Of a stretch of DNA of 64,000 nucleotides, positions 27,562 through 37,900 are shown piece after piece; within the stretch, counting starts at the first letter, position 1; each line of letters opens with the position of its first letter. The position numbers were made by a program, and so were the translations under genes. The notes beneath the pieces were generated by a model. The model had not been told where the DNA came from, searched no databases, and was given only the letters and a program-made list of their open reading frames with translations. This DNA is from Bacteroidaceae bacterium. GTDB lineage: Bacteria; Bacteroidota; Bacteroidia; Bacteroidales; Bacteroidaceae. Location of the stretch: contig JAFUPU010000020.1 in assembly GCA_017472635.1 (NCBI GenBank), forward strand, positions 25,737 to 89,736, read 5' to 3'.

Positions 27562-27812
27562 GTATATTACAATTGGACGGCAAAGATAACCATTTTCGTG
27601 TAAACAACGGAATGTTCATTTCTTTTTCTCGAATATCATTCCATTTTTCTGTCATAAGAAGATAGTTGCATCGCCAAACAACATGTTTTCAGTCAACAAA
27701 AACGTTAAATTTCAACAAAATTAAGAGGTAAGCCGAATAAATCATATCGGATATGCGCGTTTTTTTGTATCATTGCAACATAAATAGAAAAACATAAATA
27801 AGAAAACCGCAT

Positions 27813-30395
27813 ATGAAAAAAAACAAGTCTTTCCTTTTCGCCTTGACAACAAGTATCGGACTGACAGTGTGTATTCTGCTGATGCAGGCCTGCACAAGTG
27901 ATAACCAGTCAATTGACCTGAGCGGTACATGGAGCTTTGCGCTTGATCGCGATGGAAGTATGAAACCTACCGATGAGATGCCCGAAACGGTGACGCTGCC
28001 TGGTACGACCGATACCAACCGCAAGGGCGACTCCATCGAGTGGAAGGGTGAAACAACTCACCTGTCGCGCCCCTATTCTTACAAAGGACGTGCATGGTAT
28101 CGTCGTATAGTGGAGATACCGTCAGCCTGGAAAGAGAAGGCGATTTACCTCACACTTGAACGGACCAAGCCCACAGAGGTCTATGTCGACGGGGAGCTGG
28201 TGGGAACATCGAGACTCATCTCTGTCCCACAGCGGTTTGACCTGACGACTTGCCTCACCCCCGGTGTGCACGAGCTGGCAATCATGGTAGACAACAGCAG
28301 TGGTGTACCCGAACAGGTGTATGAAAGCAGCCACGCCTACACCGAGAACACACAGACCAACTGGAACGGCATCATCGGTGAAATCTCTCTCACCACCTTA
28401 CAACCCGAAAAGAAGGAGATTCCCGTACACCCCGCCTTCAAGGATTTTCATATCGAAGGACAGCAGTTCTTTGCAAACGGACACCCCATCTACCTGCGTG
28501 GACGACACGATGCCGGTGTATGGCCACTGACGGGACATGTGGCGATGGACGTAGATTCATGGCGACGCTATTTCAAGGTTTGCGAAGAGTATGGTCTCAA
28601 CCACGTGCGCTTCCACTCATGGTGTCCGCCCGAAGCAGCCTTTGTGGCAGCCGACGAATATGGCATTTACCTGCAACCCGAACTCCCCTTCTGGGGTAAC
28701 TTCAACCCCAAAGACACCGTGCTGATGGAGTTCCTCATGACTGAGGGTGAAGCCATCATGCGCGAGTATGCCCACCACCCCTCGTTCCGCATGTTTGCCC
28801 TTGGCAACGAACTGCGAGGCAGCATTCCCAAGATGACGGAGTATATCGAACATTTCCGCGCCATGGCTCCCGACAAAATCTACACACTCAGTTCGAACTA
28901 CTACTTAGGCTATCAGGGTGTGAAGCCCGGCATGGACTTCTTCGTAACCTGCCGCGTAGGCGGTGAAGGTTGGGGAAGCTACGGCACACACACGCGTGGA
29001 TCGTTCTCTTTTGCCGATGCTGCCGACGGAGGTATGATAAACCACTTTTATCCAAACACACGGATGAACTTCGAGGAGGGATGCTCGCTGGCCACCGTCC
29101 CCATCATCTCGCACGAGACGGCACAGTTTCAGACTTATCCCAATTACGACGAAATCGCCAAATACACTAGCGCACTCTACCCCTACAACATGGAAATTTT
29201 CCGCGACCGCCTCGCAAAGGCAGGCATGGCAGACCAAGCCAAGGCTTTCCACCGAGCCAGCGGTCAGTGGTCGTTGCGACTTTATAAGCAAGACATCGAG
29301 ATGGACCTGCGCACGCCCAACATGGCAGGCTTCCAACTGCTCGACCTGCAGGACTACCCCGGTCAGGGTAGCGCCTACGTGGGCATTCTCGACGCCTTCC
29401 TCGACTCCAAAGGCATGTGTACCGCCGAGGAGTGGCGCGGTTTCTGTGCCCCCGTGGTGCCTCTGCTCATCGCTGACAAGTTCTGCTTCACCAACACTGA
29501 AGGCATCCATGCCCAAGTAAAGGTTGCCAACTACGGCGAAGAGAGCCTTGCCGGCAAGCACATCACTTGGACATTGGGCGAGAAGCAGGGCGAAATAGCC
29601 ATCGAGAGCGACGGCTACGGACTCATCGACGCCGGAGCATTGGACATCGACCTGAGCAACTACCACAACGCGACCAAGCTTGTCCTCACTCTTGCCATCG
29701 AAGGAAAAGCGGAGCCGAACACTTACGAACTGTGGGTATATCCTACTGAGAACGATTTGGACAGACTTAAAAAGGAGGTAACCATCACACGCTCCCTCAC
29801 GGCAGACGTGGCACGTCGTCTGGAAGAAGGAGAAAAGGTGTTGTTCATGCCTGGCGAGTCGGAGCAGACCGTAGGCGGACTGTTCCAGACCGATTACTGG
29901 AACTACCGCATGTTCAAGACCATATCGGAGAACAACAACCGCCCCGTGTCGCCCGGTACGCTCGGCATCCTCACTGACCCTACGCACCCGCTCTTCAACA
30001 GTTTCCCCACCGATGCCCACACCAACTGGCAGTGGTTCCCCGTCATCAAAGCCAGCACTCCTTTCAAACTGGACAACACTGCCACCGGCTATCGCCCCAT
30101 CGTGCAGGTGATTGACAACATCGAGCGCAACCACAAGCTGGGGCTCGTCTTCGAGTTCGCTGTAGGAAAAGGAAAGTTGCTCGTCGTCATGGCAGACCTG
30201 GAGAAGGCTGCCGAACACACCGAAGGCAAGCACTTCTACCAGAGCGTGCTCCGCTACATGAACTCCGAGCATTTTGCCCCGAAGACCGCCATCACCACCG
30301 CTGACCTGCACCGCCTGATGACCACCCCCGTCATCGAAGGACAGATTGGCACACTGAACAACATTTCACCCTACAAGGCTGAGGAGTACAAGTAA
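27813..30395 (+). CDS. Glycoside hydrolase family 2 lipoprotein
   Basis: 860 residues. Lipoprotein signal with lipobox MQAC. Jelly-roll domain from DLSGTWSFALD to about 190, a short immunoglobulin-like linker, then a TIM barrel (about 210-520) with FALGNELRG carrying the acid/base Glu333 and ISHETAQF carrying the probable nucleophile Glu435. The C-terminal part (about 560-860) has beta-sandwich and jelly-roll-like segments. RGRHDAGVWPLTGH and NHVRFHSWCPPEAAF are typical of GH2 enzymes related to beta-glucuronidases and galactosidases. Substrate unknown; the lack of nearby SusC/SusD genes gives no clue. Probably faces the periplasm or cell surface. It is 57 bases upstream of the DUF4421 gene. 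Confidence 0.87.
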   Translation: MKKNKSFLFALTTSIGLTVCILLMQACTSDNQSIDLSGTWSFALDRDGSMKPTDEMPETVTLPGTTDTNRKGDSIEWKGETTHLSRPYSYKGRAWYRRIVEIPSAWKEKAIYLTLERTKPTEVYVDGELVGTSRLISVPQRFDLTTCLTPGVHELAIMVDNSSGVPEQVYESSHAYTENTQTNWNGIIGEISLTTLQPEKKEIPVHPAFKDFHIEGQQFFANGHPIYLRGRHDAGVWPLTGHVAMDVDSWRRYFKVCEEYGLNHVRFHSWCPPEAAFVAADEYGIYLQPELPFWGNFNPKDTVLMEFLMTEGEAIMREYAHHPSFRMFALGNELRGSIPKMTEYIEHFRAMAPDKIYTLSSNYYLGYQGVKPGMDFFVTCRVGGEGWGSYGTHTRGSFSFADAADGGMINHFYPNTRMNFEEGCSLATVPIISHETAQFQTYPNYDEIAKYTSALYPYNMEIFRDRLAKAGMADQAKAFHRASGQWSLRLYKQDIEMDLRTPNMAGFQLLDLQDYPGQGSAYVGILDAFLDSKGMCTAEEWRGFCAPVVPLLIADKFCFTNTEGIHAQVKVANYGEESLAGKHITWTLGEKQGEIAIESDGYGLIDAGALDIDLSNYHNATKLVLTLAIEGKAEPNTYELWVYPTENDLDRLKKEVTITRSLTADVARRLEEGEKVLFMPGESEQTVGGLFQTDYWNYRMFKTISENNNRPVSPGTLGILTDPTHPLFNSFPTDAHTNWQWFPVIKASTPFKLDNTATGYRPIVQVIDNIERNHKLGLVFEFAVGKGKLLVVMADLEKAAEHTEGKHFYQSVLRYMNSEHFAPKTAITTADLHRLMTTPVIEGQIGTLNNISPYKAEEYK

Positions 30396-30452
30396 AGGAA
30401 AAGACTGAAGAAGGACGCTCTGCATCAAAAGAACGTAAGCAACAATTGCCCC

Positions 30453-31487
30453 ATGGTCCGATTCACCCATATTATCTTGACGACCGCATTGTTGGCAGTA
30501 TCACTACCGACATGCGGCCGTACGTTCGGCAAACTGACTCATTTTGTGGACAGTATGCTGACGGCAAGATACCAGCGGGCCGATATCGACACCAACTATA
30601 TCGTCCGTCCTCAGACGAAATGGACATTGGTAGGACGGCTCAACCTGTCGGGCGCAGAACTGCAGAGCAAGGGATTGGCAGACGGACGGCACTTCAGTTC
30701 CGAAATGAAAGCCGACATGAAAACATCCCTCAGCATCGGAGTGAGTTACCTGGGACTATCGCTCAACCTCTCTTTCAATCCTGTCAAACTGATGGGCAAA
30801 TACCACAACTACGAACTGAACTTCCGTTCGTATGGCAAACGCTTGGGCTTCGACATCGCCTATCATGATGCACGCAACTTCAAAGGATGGTACGAAATGG
30901 AGGTGGCTCAGCCTGGCAACAAAGCATCGGAAAGCATGATGGAGCGCACATCGCTACCCAATGACCTTGTGCGACTCCGGACGCTGAACGCAAATGGCTA
31001 CTATATATTCAACCACCGTCGCTTCTCCTATCCGGCTGCTTTCGCCCACAGCTACATACAACGTCGCTCAGCCGGCAGTTTCATGTTGGCCGTTTCGGGA
31101 CAGGGACAGTATAGCGAGACCCAAATGGAGAAACTCCACGAGCAAGGCCAACTGATGAAACTCAAGATGACCAACATCGGCGTCGGTGCAGGCTATGGTT
31201 ACAACTACGTGCCCGCCACCGGTTGGCTGCTGCACATCTCAGCATTGCCCACCTTCATCGTCTATAGCAACACGTCGCTCACCATGGGCGACACTGAAAT
31301 CCCCTTGAACTACCACTTCCCAGAGGTCATCATCACAGGGCGCGGCGCGGTGGTCAAACAGATAGGACGCAACAAGTTCGCCGGCCTCTCCATGGTGTTC
31401 AACTTCACCAACATCGGCAACGAGGAGAAACTGGCCATCCACCACATGAAATGGCTCGTCCGCATGTACTTCGGCATCAGGTTGTAG
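30453..31487 (+). CDS. DUF4421 family protein
   Basis: 344 residues with an N-terminal signal (IILTTALLAVSLPTCG). The family motif region IDTNYIVRPQTKWTLVGRLN follows the signal; later strands (SLSIGVSYLGLSLNLSFNP, RLGFDIAYHDARNFKG, VGAGYGYNYVPATGWLLHIS, LVRMYFGIRL) suggest an outer-membrane beta-barrel. Function unknown. It may share a transcript with the GH2 gene, since only 57 bases separate them and no terminator was seen there. Confidence 0.8.
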   Translation: MVRFTHIILTTALLAVSLPTCGRTFGKLTHFVDSMLTARYQRADIDTNYIVRPQTKWTLVGRLNLSGAELQSKGLADGRHFSSEMKADMKTSLSIGVSYLGLSLNLSFNPVKLMGKYHNYELNFRSYGKRLGFDIAYHDARNFKGWYEMEVAQPGNKASESMMERTSLPNDLVRLRTLNANGYYIFNHRRFSYPAAFAHSYIQRRSAGSFMLAVSGQGQYSETQMEKLHEQGQLMKLKMTNIGVGAGYGYNYVPATGWLLHISALPTFIVYSNTSLTMGDTEIPLNYHFPEVIITGRGAVVKQIGRNKFAGLSMVFNFTNIGNEEKLAIHHMKWLVRMYFGIRL

Positions 31488-31725
31488 GAATTGACTGTAT
31501 TTTTCTCTTCCATAGTGAGTAATCTGAGAAAAATGTGCTACCTTTGCAGCGACAATAAGAATGTTATAACTATTAAAAATCATAGAAGAAACAGATAGAA
31601 CCAAAGACACATTAGGAAAGTATGGTCTGCCTATGAGTCAGCCTCTTTCAGTAGGATTTCAATGACGGAAAGGCGTTCCCGTTCATACTTATTAATATGG
31701 ATATGAGCTTTTAGCTCTTGTTCTC

Positions 31726-31847
31726 TCGACTTTGAATACCGCCAATATTCGCAACCGAGAACAAGCAGTTGGGGGTTCACGCTATATAGGCGTGGACCAT
31801 TCTTGCTTGTTTGGTTGTGAGGTCACTTGGCGGTAACCTAAAGTCGA
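31726..31847 (+). ncRNA. Rod-like structured RNA, 6S RNA candidate
   Basis: Four nested stems build one long hairpin with an internal bubble: TCGACTTT/AAAGTCGA (31726-31733 with 31840-31847), TACCGCCAA/TTGGCGGTA (31737-31745 with 31827-31835), CAACC/GGTTG plus AACAAGCA/TGCTTGTT (31752-31767 with 31804-31817), and TTCACGC/GCGTGGA closing a 7-base loop. The bubble is 31746-31751 opposite 31818-31826. A U:G wobble in the last stem favours the plus strand. An outer pair, TTCAATG (31658-31664) with CATTGAA (31855-31861), and seven T at 31871-31877 could make a transcript of about 200 bases. Shape and size fit 6S RNA, which binds RNA polymerase; the identity needs a covariance-model search. Confidence 0.5.
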
Positions 31848-31910
31848 AAATAGGCATTGAATGGTTCCGCTTTTTTTATTCCCATATTATTCACAATTAA
31901 TATTATCAAA

Positions 31911-34900
31911 ATGAAAACAAACAAGGTATTTAGATGTGTGCTGTGTGCCATTGTATCAGTATTATGGATGCATGCATACGCACAAAGTACGGAATTTCCC
32001 GTAAGGTTTGAAACAGAGAGAGGGCGATGGTATGACCTCACAAACGATGGAGTGATGGAATACATGAGTTCGGCAACAGGTGGAGGGGGCTTTTATCAGT
32101 TTAACAGTGAGCTGACCAAGTCTTCTTTATTGGCTAAAATTCCTTATCCAGAAGGTTTATACTGTATTAACATCAATAATGATAATATAATAGACACTTA
32201 TAAGATTGGTGATGGTTATTCCATCATCTACCTCGCCAATGAGGATTACACTATGCGCGAAATATTTGAGACAGGATCTAATAAGATAGCAAGTCCCATT
32301 GATTTCAACAATGATGGATTCCCCGATTTTATAGTGAATGAAGAGACTCGTCAAGCTGATGTGGCTGTATTGGTAAATGGTGAATATGTTACTACAAAAA
32401 TAAAGTTGCTCACTCCCGAGGACTACGCAGGCATCCAAAAAGAACTTAAACTGACCAGCAGTACGGGATTGGCTTACGATAATGTAGCGTCTTCTGTTCC
32501 CGTTGAAGCAACTCTTGCTTCCGGTGGCAAGTCTATTGATCTGAACAACGACGGATACGTTGATTTTATCAATCCTGACGATGGGGCATTCTATCAGAAT
32601 TTGGGTGATGGCAGATACGTGAAGAACTCATTGGGCGGAAAATCCACACTTCGTGATTTCAACAATGACGGGCAAATGGATGTACTTGTCTGGGATTCGG
32701 AAAATGAGAAGCTCATGCTGTACTATTCAACTCCGGACATGACATGGGGGGAAAAGAAAATCTTTTCTAATTTTGTGTGCAATGATGAACTCTTCTGCTA
32801 TGATTTCGATAAAGACGGCGATGTGGATATATTGGTTCCGTTTGACCAATTCCATATTGGGACGCATGACAACGGTGGTTCTTACCTGATGCTGGTGGAA
32901 AATCAAGGGAATAACAGTTTCAGGATACATGAGTTTGCTCTTGATGGCACCTTGTGGTTCAAAGACTGCTTTGATATGGATGGTGACGGCCGGTTTGAGA
33001 TCTCTGCACTCAAGTATAAAGATGTTGGAGAAATTGGCTCGACAATTGATACCGATAGTACAGATTTGGTACTTTATGAAGTGGCTGGTCTGGAAATTGC
33101 AGATACCCCTCTTAGCCTAAAGGAGTCAATTGGTAGTGCCCGAAGGTATACTGATGGCTATATTGCTGAGACCGGTGCAGAGTTTTTGTTGGCCGACGTA
33201 CACAATAGCGGGCGTACCAGTCTGTTTTATACGGAAGGAGTAAGTTACAACTACCATGGAGCGAAATATTTCAAAGATGAAATACCTACTGTAGCAGCAA
33301 ATAGTCGCCCGATAGCTCCTGCGACCCTCAACTACATTTTTGATGCCGCTACCAACCAACTGAAGATCTCTTGGAGTGAGGGAACAGACAAGGAAACTTC
33401 ATCGGTCGATTTGACTTACGCATTGCGCATCGGTACAGAGAGAGACAAGTGCGACATTTTGTTTGCTCATGCCAATGCAGATGGCACAAGGCGCAATCTG
33501 CTTGAGGGAAACAGTGGCTATAGCCGTTATCGGGTGCTTGATGTCTCTTCGTGGAAAGCCGGCAAGTATTATATATCAGTGCAGAGTGTTGACCCCAATT
33601 GCCTCGGTTCGGAGTTTAGCGATTATGTGGTGTTTGAAAAGAAAACTCCAGCCACGGATTTCATTCTTTCTTACAATGACTATTTTACCATCGGAGATAC
33701 TTGTACCGTAATGTTGCTAAACAGTGTGGAGTCTGGATGTACCTGTCATTGGGATTGGGACGGAGGAACTGTCGTCAGCACCAACAAGGAAGGTCGCGAA
33801 TATAAGATCGTATTTAGCGAAGGTGGGGAAAAAGTAATTTCACTCTATGCCGAAAGTGCCGATGGTTATACTTCATTGGAGGTAGAGAAGACACTGAATG
33901 TCAATCATACAAATATCAAACAGGCAGATAACTCTAATGAGCAAGAAAAGGTTTTTTATGGTGCAGAGTTTACTATGGATCTGGATGAGAATGGGACAAC
34001 TGAGGTCTTTTGCACCCGAAAATTCTATGAAGGAGATGCAACCGGCAACTATACTCCCATACAAAAACTTTGGAACTCGAATCTGCCAACAAGTCAATAC
34101 ATTCACAGGACAATACCAACAGATATCAACCATGATGGTAAAGTAGATGTGGCATATTATGGTTACGAGGAGGCCTATTTGTCGCTAAATGAAGATGGAC
34201 AGTTTTATATGGATGAAAATGTTGACGGACTTGTAACCGGCGATGCCAATGATACGGATTATAGTTTTGACTTCAACAATGACGGATTTATTGATTTGTT
34301 GGATGTAGGAAGGGATGAGGTTTTTGTCAACGATGGTACTTATCAGTCTTACGTAAAAAAGGAAGTGCCTAATTCCGACTTTATTCTAGATTATGACCAT
34401 GATGGTTTGCTGGATTTTATCTATAAGAGTAGTGAGTATATATTGTATCGGAACAACGGTGATTTCACTTTTACAGAAAGTACCCTTCCGATAAGTGAAG
34501 CAGGGGTTCGCTTTACCGGAATTGCAGATTTCGATGGTGATGGCACATGGGATTATCTTGATACACCTAAACCCGGACGTTACGGGGTCAGCTATTATTA
34601 CGATACATTGTCGGTCTATTGGGGGGATGCTTCTGTCACTACACAGATTCCATGTGTAAACGATGACCCTTATAATGCTTATTATGCAATAACCGATGTT
34701 GATAACAATGGATGTCTTGATGTTGTCATTAGTTGTAAGTCTAAGAAACAGTTAGTGGTTTGCTATATGGATAAAGATCATAGTTTCAAGATTGAGGTGA
34801 TTGAAGGTTTTTGGGTTCTTGGTCTGGAAGAACAAAAAGAATTCGTTACCACCGATGGGAAATTTGTTTTCAGTGGACTTATTTTATCAGGATGTGCTAA

Positions 34901-36983
34901 CGAGAAGCCCTCTGCGCCTACTGATTTGCGTGCGGCACAAGGCAGTAAGTTTGTTACGATAGAATGGAATCACTCCGTGGATAAGGAAACTCCGGCTACA
35001 CTGATGCGCTATAATATCAGTATCAAGCGCAAGGGGCAGACCGGTGAAGGTGCTTATCTGATTTCACCGCTTAACTCCACCAAAAACGGTGTGTCCATAC
35101 CTTCAACCCATCAGTTGCTGATAGGAAACAAGTTCACTATCCCATTGGCAAATATCCCGGCTGGCGAATATGAAGTGCAAGTGCAGGGTGTGGACCGTTG
35201 GCATCAGGAATCGGACTTCTCAGAGGTCTATAACCTGACAGTTCTTGCGCAGAGTGTGATAGAGATGCCGACCTCCACCGGTGTAGGCAAGGAGGTGACA
35301 GTGACGCTTGTGACCAATAGCGGTGATGCCGTCAACTTTGGAGAGGGAGCAACAGCCGTCGAAACCTCTGCAGGAGTTTATACGGTAAGTTGGAATACGG
35401 CAGGACAGAAGACCGTCACAGTAGGAAGCCTCGCTTCGCAAAGCATTTATGTGTATCCTTTGCCCGAAGCAGACTTTACCTTACCGACAAGTGTGCTTGA
35501 GGGGGCAACCGTAAACTTTACGGGTACAAACATCGGCAGTGGTGTGTGGGAATATTCGCTCAATGGTGCCGACTTTGAGCCTGTGGCAGAAAGTGAGACG
35601 GTGAAGATGTCATTAGGAGACGGTGAGAAGGCCTCGTTGGTATTCAATATGGCTGGCGAATACCAGGTGCGCCACACGGTATCTGATGCGTTCAACTCTG
35701 TCGAATATGCCGTATCTGTCACAGTGACGGGTACAAACTGCCAGCCGGAAATCGCTATAGTGAATATCAACCCCGATGGCGGAAAATATCAGATAAACTG
35801 GTCGGCAGAAGAATTCCCTGAAGAGGTTGCCAGTGTCAATGTGTATAAAGAGACGACCCATAGCAATGTATATGAATTGCTGGCCAACGTACCTGTGGCC
35901 GAAAACTCTTACACAGACCTTACTTCACAACCGGATGTGACCGCTTCGCGCTATCACATCTCCTATGTGCTGCCCTATGGCGAATCGCAACGCAGTGATG
36001 ACCATCAGGCAATGCACATGATGATTAATCAGGGTATGTCCGACACTTGGAACCTGAGTTGGAGTCATTACGAAGGTGCTGAAGTTGACTGTTATCGCAT
36101 TTTGGGCGGAACAACGGCTGATAATCTGCAACCCATTGCAGAGGTGTCAGGGCATATCTCATCCTATAGCGATATTCAGGCAGTGGGCGGAATGAAATAT
36201 TATGCTGTGGAAATTCAGATCGGGGCGGACGCTCAACCAATTACGCGCAGCAGTGCCAATGTGCTCTCTTCCCGTTCCAATGTGATTTCTGCAGATGACG
36301 CATCAGTCATCAACTTCATTACGGACATCGTGATATATAGTGAGACGGGAGAATCTGTGATGAAGGGCCTTCCGGGTGAATCTCTTCAATTGTTTGCTTA
36401 CCTGCATCCCTTCAGTGCGACATTGCGTGATATTGACTGGAGCATTGCAGAAGGAAACGACTTTGCCACTATTGATAAAGACGGACTTCTCACCGCTATA
36501 GAGAGTGGAGAAGTAACTGTAAGGGCAACTGCTGTTGACGGCTCCGGAGTTTTCGACGAGTTCACGGTCGTTTTGGATATAACGGTAGCGGTGACAGGTA
36601 TCTCACTTGATAAGACCTCCGTAGAACTTACAGAAGGAGAATCCATAACCCTTGCCGCAACCGTATCTCCTGAGGATGCTACAGATAAGACAATAACATG
36701 GACAAGTTCAGATAACACTATTGCTACAGTTGCAAATGGTGTCGTAACAGCATTGACAGTAGGTGAAGCCACTATTACTGTTCAGGCTGGAGACCAAATG
36801 AGTTCTTGTTTGGTGACAGTGAAGAAAGCGAATGGTATAGAAAATTCCGTAATCGAAAATGAATCATGGCCTGCCGATATCCATGATATCACCGGTCGTA
36901 TGGTCAGAAAGGGTGCAATCTCTACCGAAGGATTGCACACTGGCTTATACTTCATCAAAGGAAAAAAAGTGTTGGTGAAGTAG
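31911..36983 (+). CDS. Large secreted FG-GAP/VCBS repeat protein with Ig-like domains and sorting-type tail
   Basis: 1690 residues from ATG 31911 with a signal peptide ending WMHAYAQ. About ten Asp-rich calcium-binding-like repeats lie between residues 130 and 930 (DFNNDGFPDF, DLNNDGYVDF, DFNNDGQMDV, DFDKDGDVDI, DMDGDGRFEI, DINHDGKVDV, DFNNDGFIDL, DYDHDGLLDF, DFDGDGTWDY, DVDNNGCLDV), in two blocks separated by fibronectin III- and PKD-like regions. Further Fn3-like modules follow (about 1000-1460). Two BIG2-type Ig domains lie near 1465-1640 (VTGISLDKTSVELTEGESIT). The last 45 residues (DITGRMVRKGAI ... LYFIKGKKVLVK) look like a type A sorting domain of the type IX secretion system. Probably exposed or released; ligand unknown. 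Confidence 0.85.
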   Translation: MKTNKVFRCVLCAIVSVLWMHAYAQSTEFPVRFETERGRWYDLTNDGVMEYMSSATGGGGFYQFNSELTKSSLLAKIPYPEGLYCININNDNIIDTYKIGDGYSIIYLANEDYTMREIFETGSNKIASPIDFNNDGFPDFIVNEETRQADVAVLVNGEYVTTKIKLLTPEDYAGIQKELKLTSSTGLAYDNVASSVPVEATLASGGKSIDLNNDGYVDFINPDDGAFYQNLGDGRYVKNSLGGKSTLRDFNNDGQMDVLVWDSENEKLMLYYSTPDMTWGEKKIFSNFVCNDELFCYDFDKDGDVDILVPFDQFHIGTHDNGGSYLMLVENQGNNSFRIHEFALDGTLWFKDCFDMDGDGRFEISALKYKDVGEIGSTIDTDSTDLVLYEVAGLEIADTPLSLKESIGSARRYTDGYIAETGAEFLLADVHNSGRTSLFYTEGVSYNYHGAKYFKDEIPTVAANSRPIAPATLNYIFDAATNQLKISWSEGTDKETSSVDLTYALRIGTERDKCDILFAHANADGTRRNLLEGNSGYSRYRVLDVSSWKAGKYYISVQSVDPNCLGSEFSDYVVFEKKTPATDFILSYNDYFTIGDTCTVMLLNSVESGCTCHWDWDGGTVVSTNKEGREYKIVFSEGGEKVISLYAESADGYTSLEVEKTLNVNHTNIKQADNSNEQEKVFYGAEFTMDLDENGTTEVFCTRKFYEGDATGNYTPIQKLWNSNLPTSQYIHRTIPTDINHDGKVDVAYYGYEEAYLSLNEDGQFYMDENVDGLVTGDANDTDYSFDFNNDGFIDLLDVGRDEVFVNDGTYQSYVKKEVPNSDFILDYDHDGLLDFIYKSSEYILYRNNGDFTFTESTLPISEAGVRFTGIADFDGDGTWDYLDTPKPGRYGVSYYYDTLSVYWGDASVTTQIPCVNDDPYNAYYAITDVDNNGCLDVVISCKSKKQLVVCYMDKDHSFKIEVIEGFWVLGLEEQKEFVTTDGKFVFSGLILSGCANEKPSAPTDLRAAQGSKFVTIEWNHSVDKETPATLMRYNISIKRKGQTGEGAYLISPLNSTKNGVSIPSTHQLLIGNKFTIPLANIPAGEYEVQVQGVDRWHQESDFSEVYNLTVLAQSVIEMPTSTGVGKEVTVTLVTNSGDAVNFGEGATAVETSAGVYTVSWNTAGQKTVTVGSLASQSIYVYPLPEADFTLPTSVLEGATVNFTGTNIGSGVWEYSLNGADFEPVAESETVKMSLGDGEKASLVFNMAGEYQVRHTVSDAFNSVEYAVSVTVTGTNCQPEIAIVNINPDGGKYQINWSAEEFPEEVASVNVYKETTHSNVYELLANVPVAENSYTDLTSQPDVTASRYHISYVLPYGESQRSDDHQAMHMMINQGMSDTWNLSWSHYEGAEVDCYRILGGTTADNLQPIAEVSGHISSYSDIQAVGGMKYYAVEIQIGADAQPITRSSANVLSSRSNVISADDASVINFITDIVIYSETGESVMKGLPGESLQLFAYLHPFSATLRDIDWSIAEGNDFATIDKDGLLTAIESGEVTVRATAVDGSGVFDEFTVVLDITVAVTGISLDKTSVELTEGESITLAATVSPEDATDKTITWTSSDNTIATVANGVVTALTVGEATITVQAGDQMSSCLVTVKKANGIENSVIENESWPADIHDITGRMVRKGAISTEGLHTGLYFIKGKKVLVK

Positions 36984-37003
36984 AGAGAATAAGTTCGTTG
37001 TAT

Positions 37004-37060
37004 AGCCTCACCGTCTTTCCCACATGCTCAGAAAGGTCGGTGGGGCTTATTCTATATTTT
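37004..37060 (+). terminator. Terminator of the FG-GAP protein gene
   Basis: AGCCTCACCGTCTTTC (37004-37019) pairs with GAAAGGTCGGTGGGGCTT (37031-37048) with small mismatches, followed by ATTCTATATTTTATT. It lies 20 bases after the stop. Confidence 0.75.
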
Positions 37061-37219
37061 ATTGTCCGACAAACATCAAATGTTTTGGGCGAATAATCTA
37101 TTTCTCCATATACTAATTATAAGAGCCATAACACGATTGCCATAAATGTCGTAAATGACATCTTCCACATTATGCAACGTCTTGCAGCCTCCTTGTAATA
37201 CTCAATCGTATAGCTACTT

Positions 37220-37411
37220 CTACTCTGGGGGACTACATAAAATGGTTTCAACGTTGGTATATTTACGGTTATCCTTGTTGATGGAATGACGTATGGCAGG
37301 CGTGATGGTATTGTCATTGCTGATAGTGGTCATGCGCACCGATGCCACGCCACGTATCAGTTTCAATGCTCGTTTGATATCAAGCGTATTGTCTTCCAGC
37401 GTGACAATCAT
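37220..37411 (-). pseudogene. Degenerate small antitoxin-like open frame
   Basis: A 63-codon frame starts MIVTLEDNTLDIKRALKLIR and continues GVASVRM, a beginning I associate with small antitoxin-like proteins of Bacteroides, but it ends early after NVETILCSPPE, and the next bases continue in another frame (KPFYVVPQSRSSYTIEYY). Its start codon lies only about 30 bases from the dispersed repeat, which may have truncated it. No partner toxin could be recognised downstream. The assignment is weak and rests on general appearance only. Confidence 0.25.
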
Positions 37412-37435
37412 CTGAGCCGCTTGTGATACGCTCTA

Positions 37436-37900
37436 AGAAAGTGTTTTGGGGTTGATGGCGCTTCGCGCGGTTGATTGGTTGAGAACGCTTCGCATAGTTG
37501 AGAATTTGAAGGGTGTGAAAGGTGAATGGAAGCACCTCCTTTCACCAATAACCATCTGTTGTACAAATAGATATAGGTGAAATGAAACGAACGGAATGTG
37601 TGATGGAAATACAAGTATAAGAGGTGGAATGAGACTATCAATTTTGTTGCAGACGGATATAACAAATGTCTCATTCCACCCCTATCAGGCATAGAATGAG
37701 ACATTTATAAAAGACACACATTTCAAGGCAGATTGGTTGCTTGAAAAATTCAACTATATCCTCGATATTTTCAGAAATCTCCTGGATATATCTCTCCCGG
37801 TTGCAGGACTCAGCTGCGTGAGTCCTGCAACAGATGAGACTGAGTCCTGCAACAAAACAACCTGAGTCCTGCCACTTTTTTCATCGCGTATACAAGTCTT
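37436..37900. repeat. Dispersed intergenic repeat, copy 2 (modules M and B)
   Basis: Module M (37436-37508) has TTTTGGGGTTGATGGCGCTT and repeated GTTGA words, matching 21030-21110. Module B (37509-37900) is close to 63321-63712. B contains GGTGAAAGG-type words, an inverted pair AGGTGGAATGAGA / TCTCATTCCACC, and a perfect 12-bp inverted repeat TTGCAGGACTCA/TGAGTCCTGCAA (37801-37830) followed by two further TGAGTCCTGC copies. No coding frame is supported. Together with the antitoxin-like fragment and two hairpins it fills the 1.1-kb gap. Confidence 0.85.

Noticed and set aside
28905-30311. Long open frame antisense to the GH2 gene
   Set aside because: It lies wholly within a gene with clear domains; its translation has no recognisable family and reflects codon bias of the opposite strand. 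The same applies to antisense frames over metG (15044-15955), the GH106-like gene (58437-59723), the DUF4130/CPBP region (25441-26601) and the fimbrial genes (7388-8449).
37436-37900. CRISPR or integron array in the dispersed repeat
   Set aside because: The repeated words differ in type, spacing and orientation and the whole block is conserved with 63321-63712, unlike variable spacers; no integrase or cas gene.
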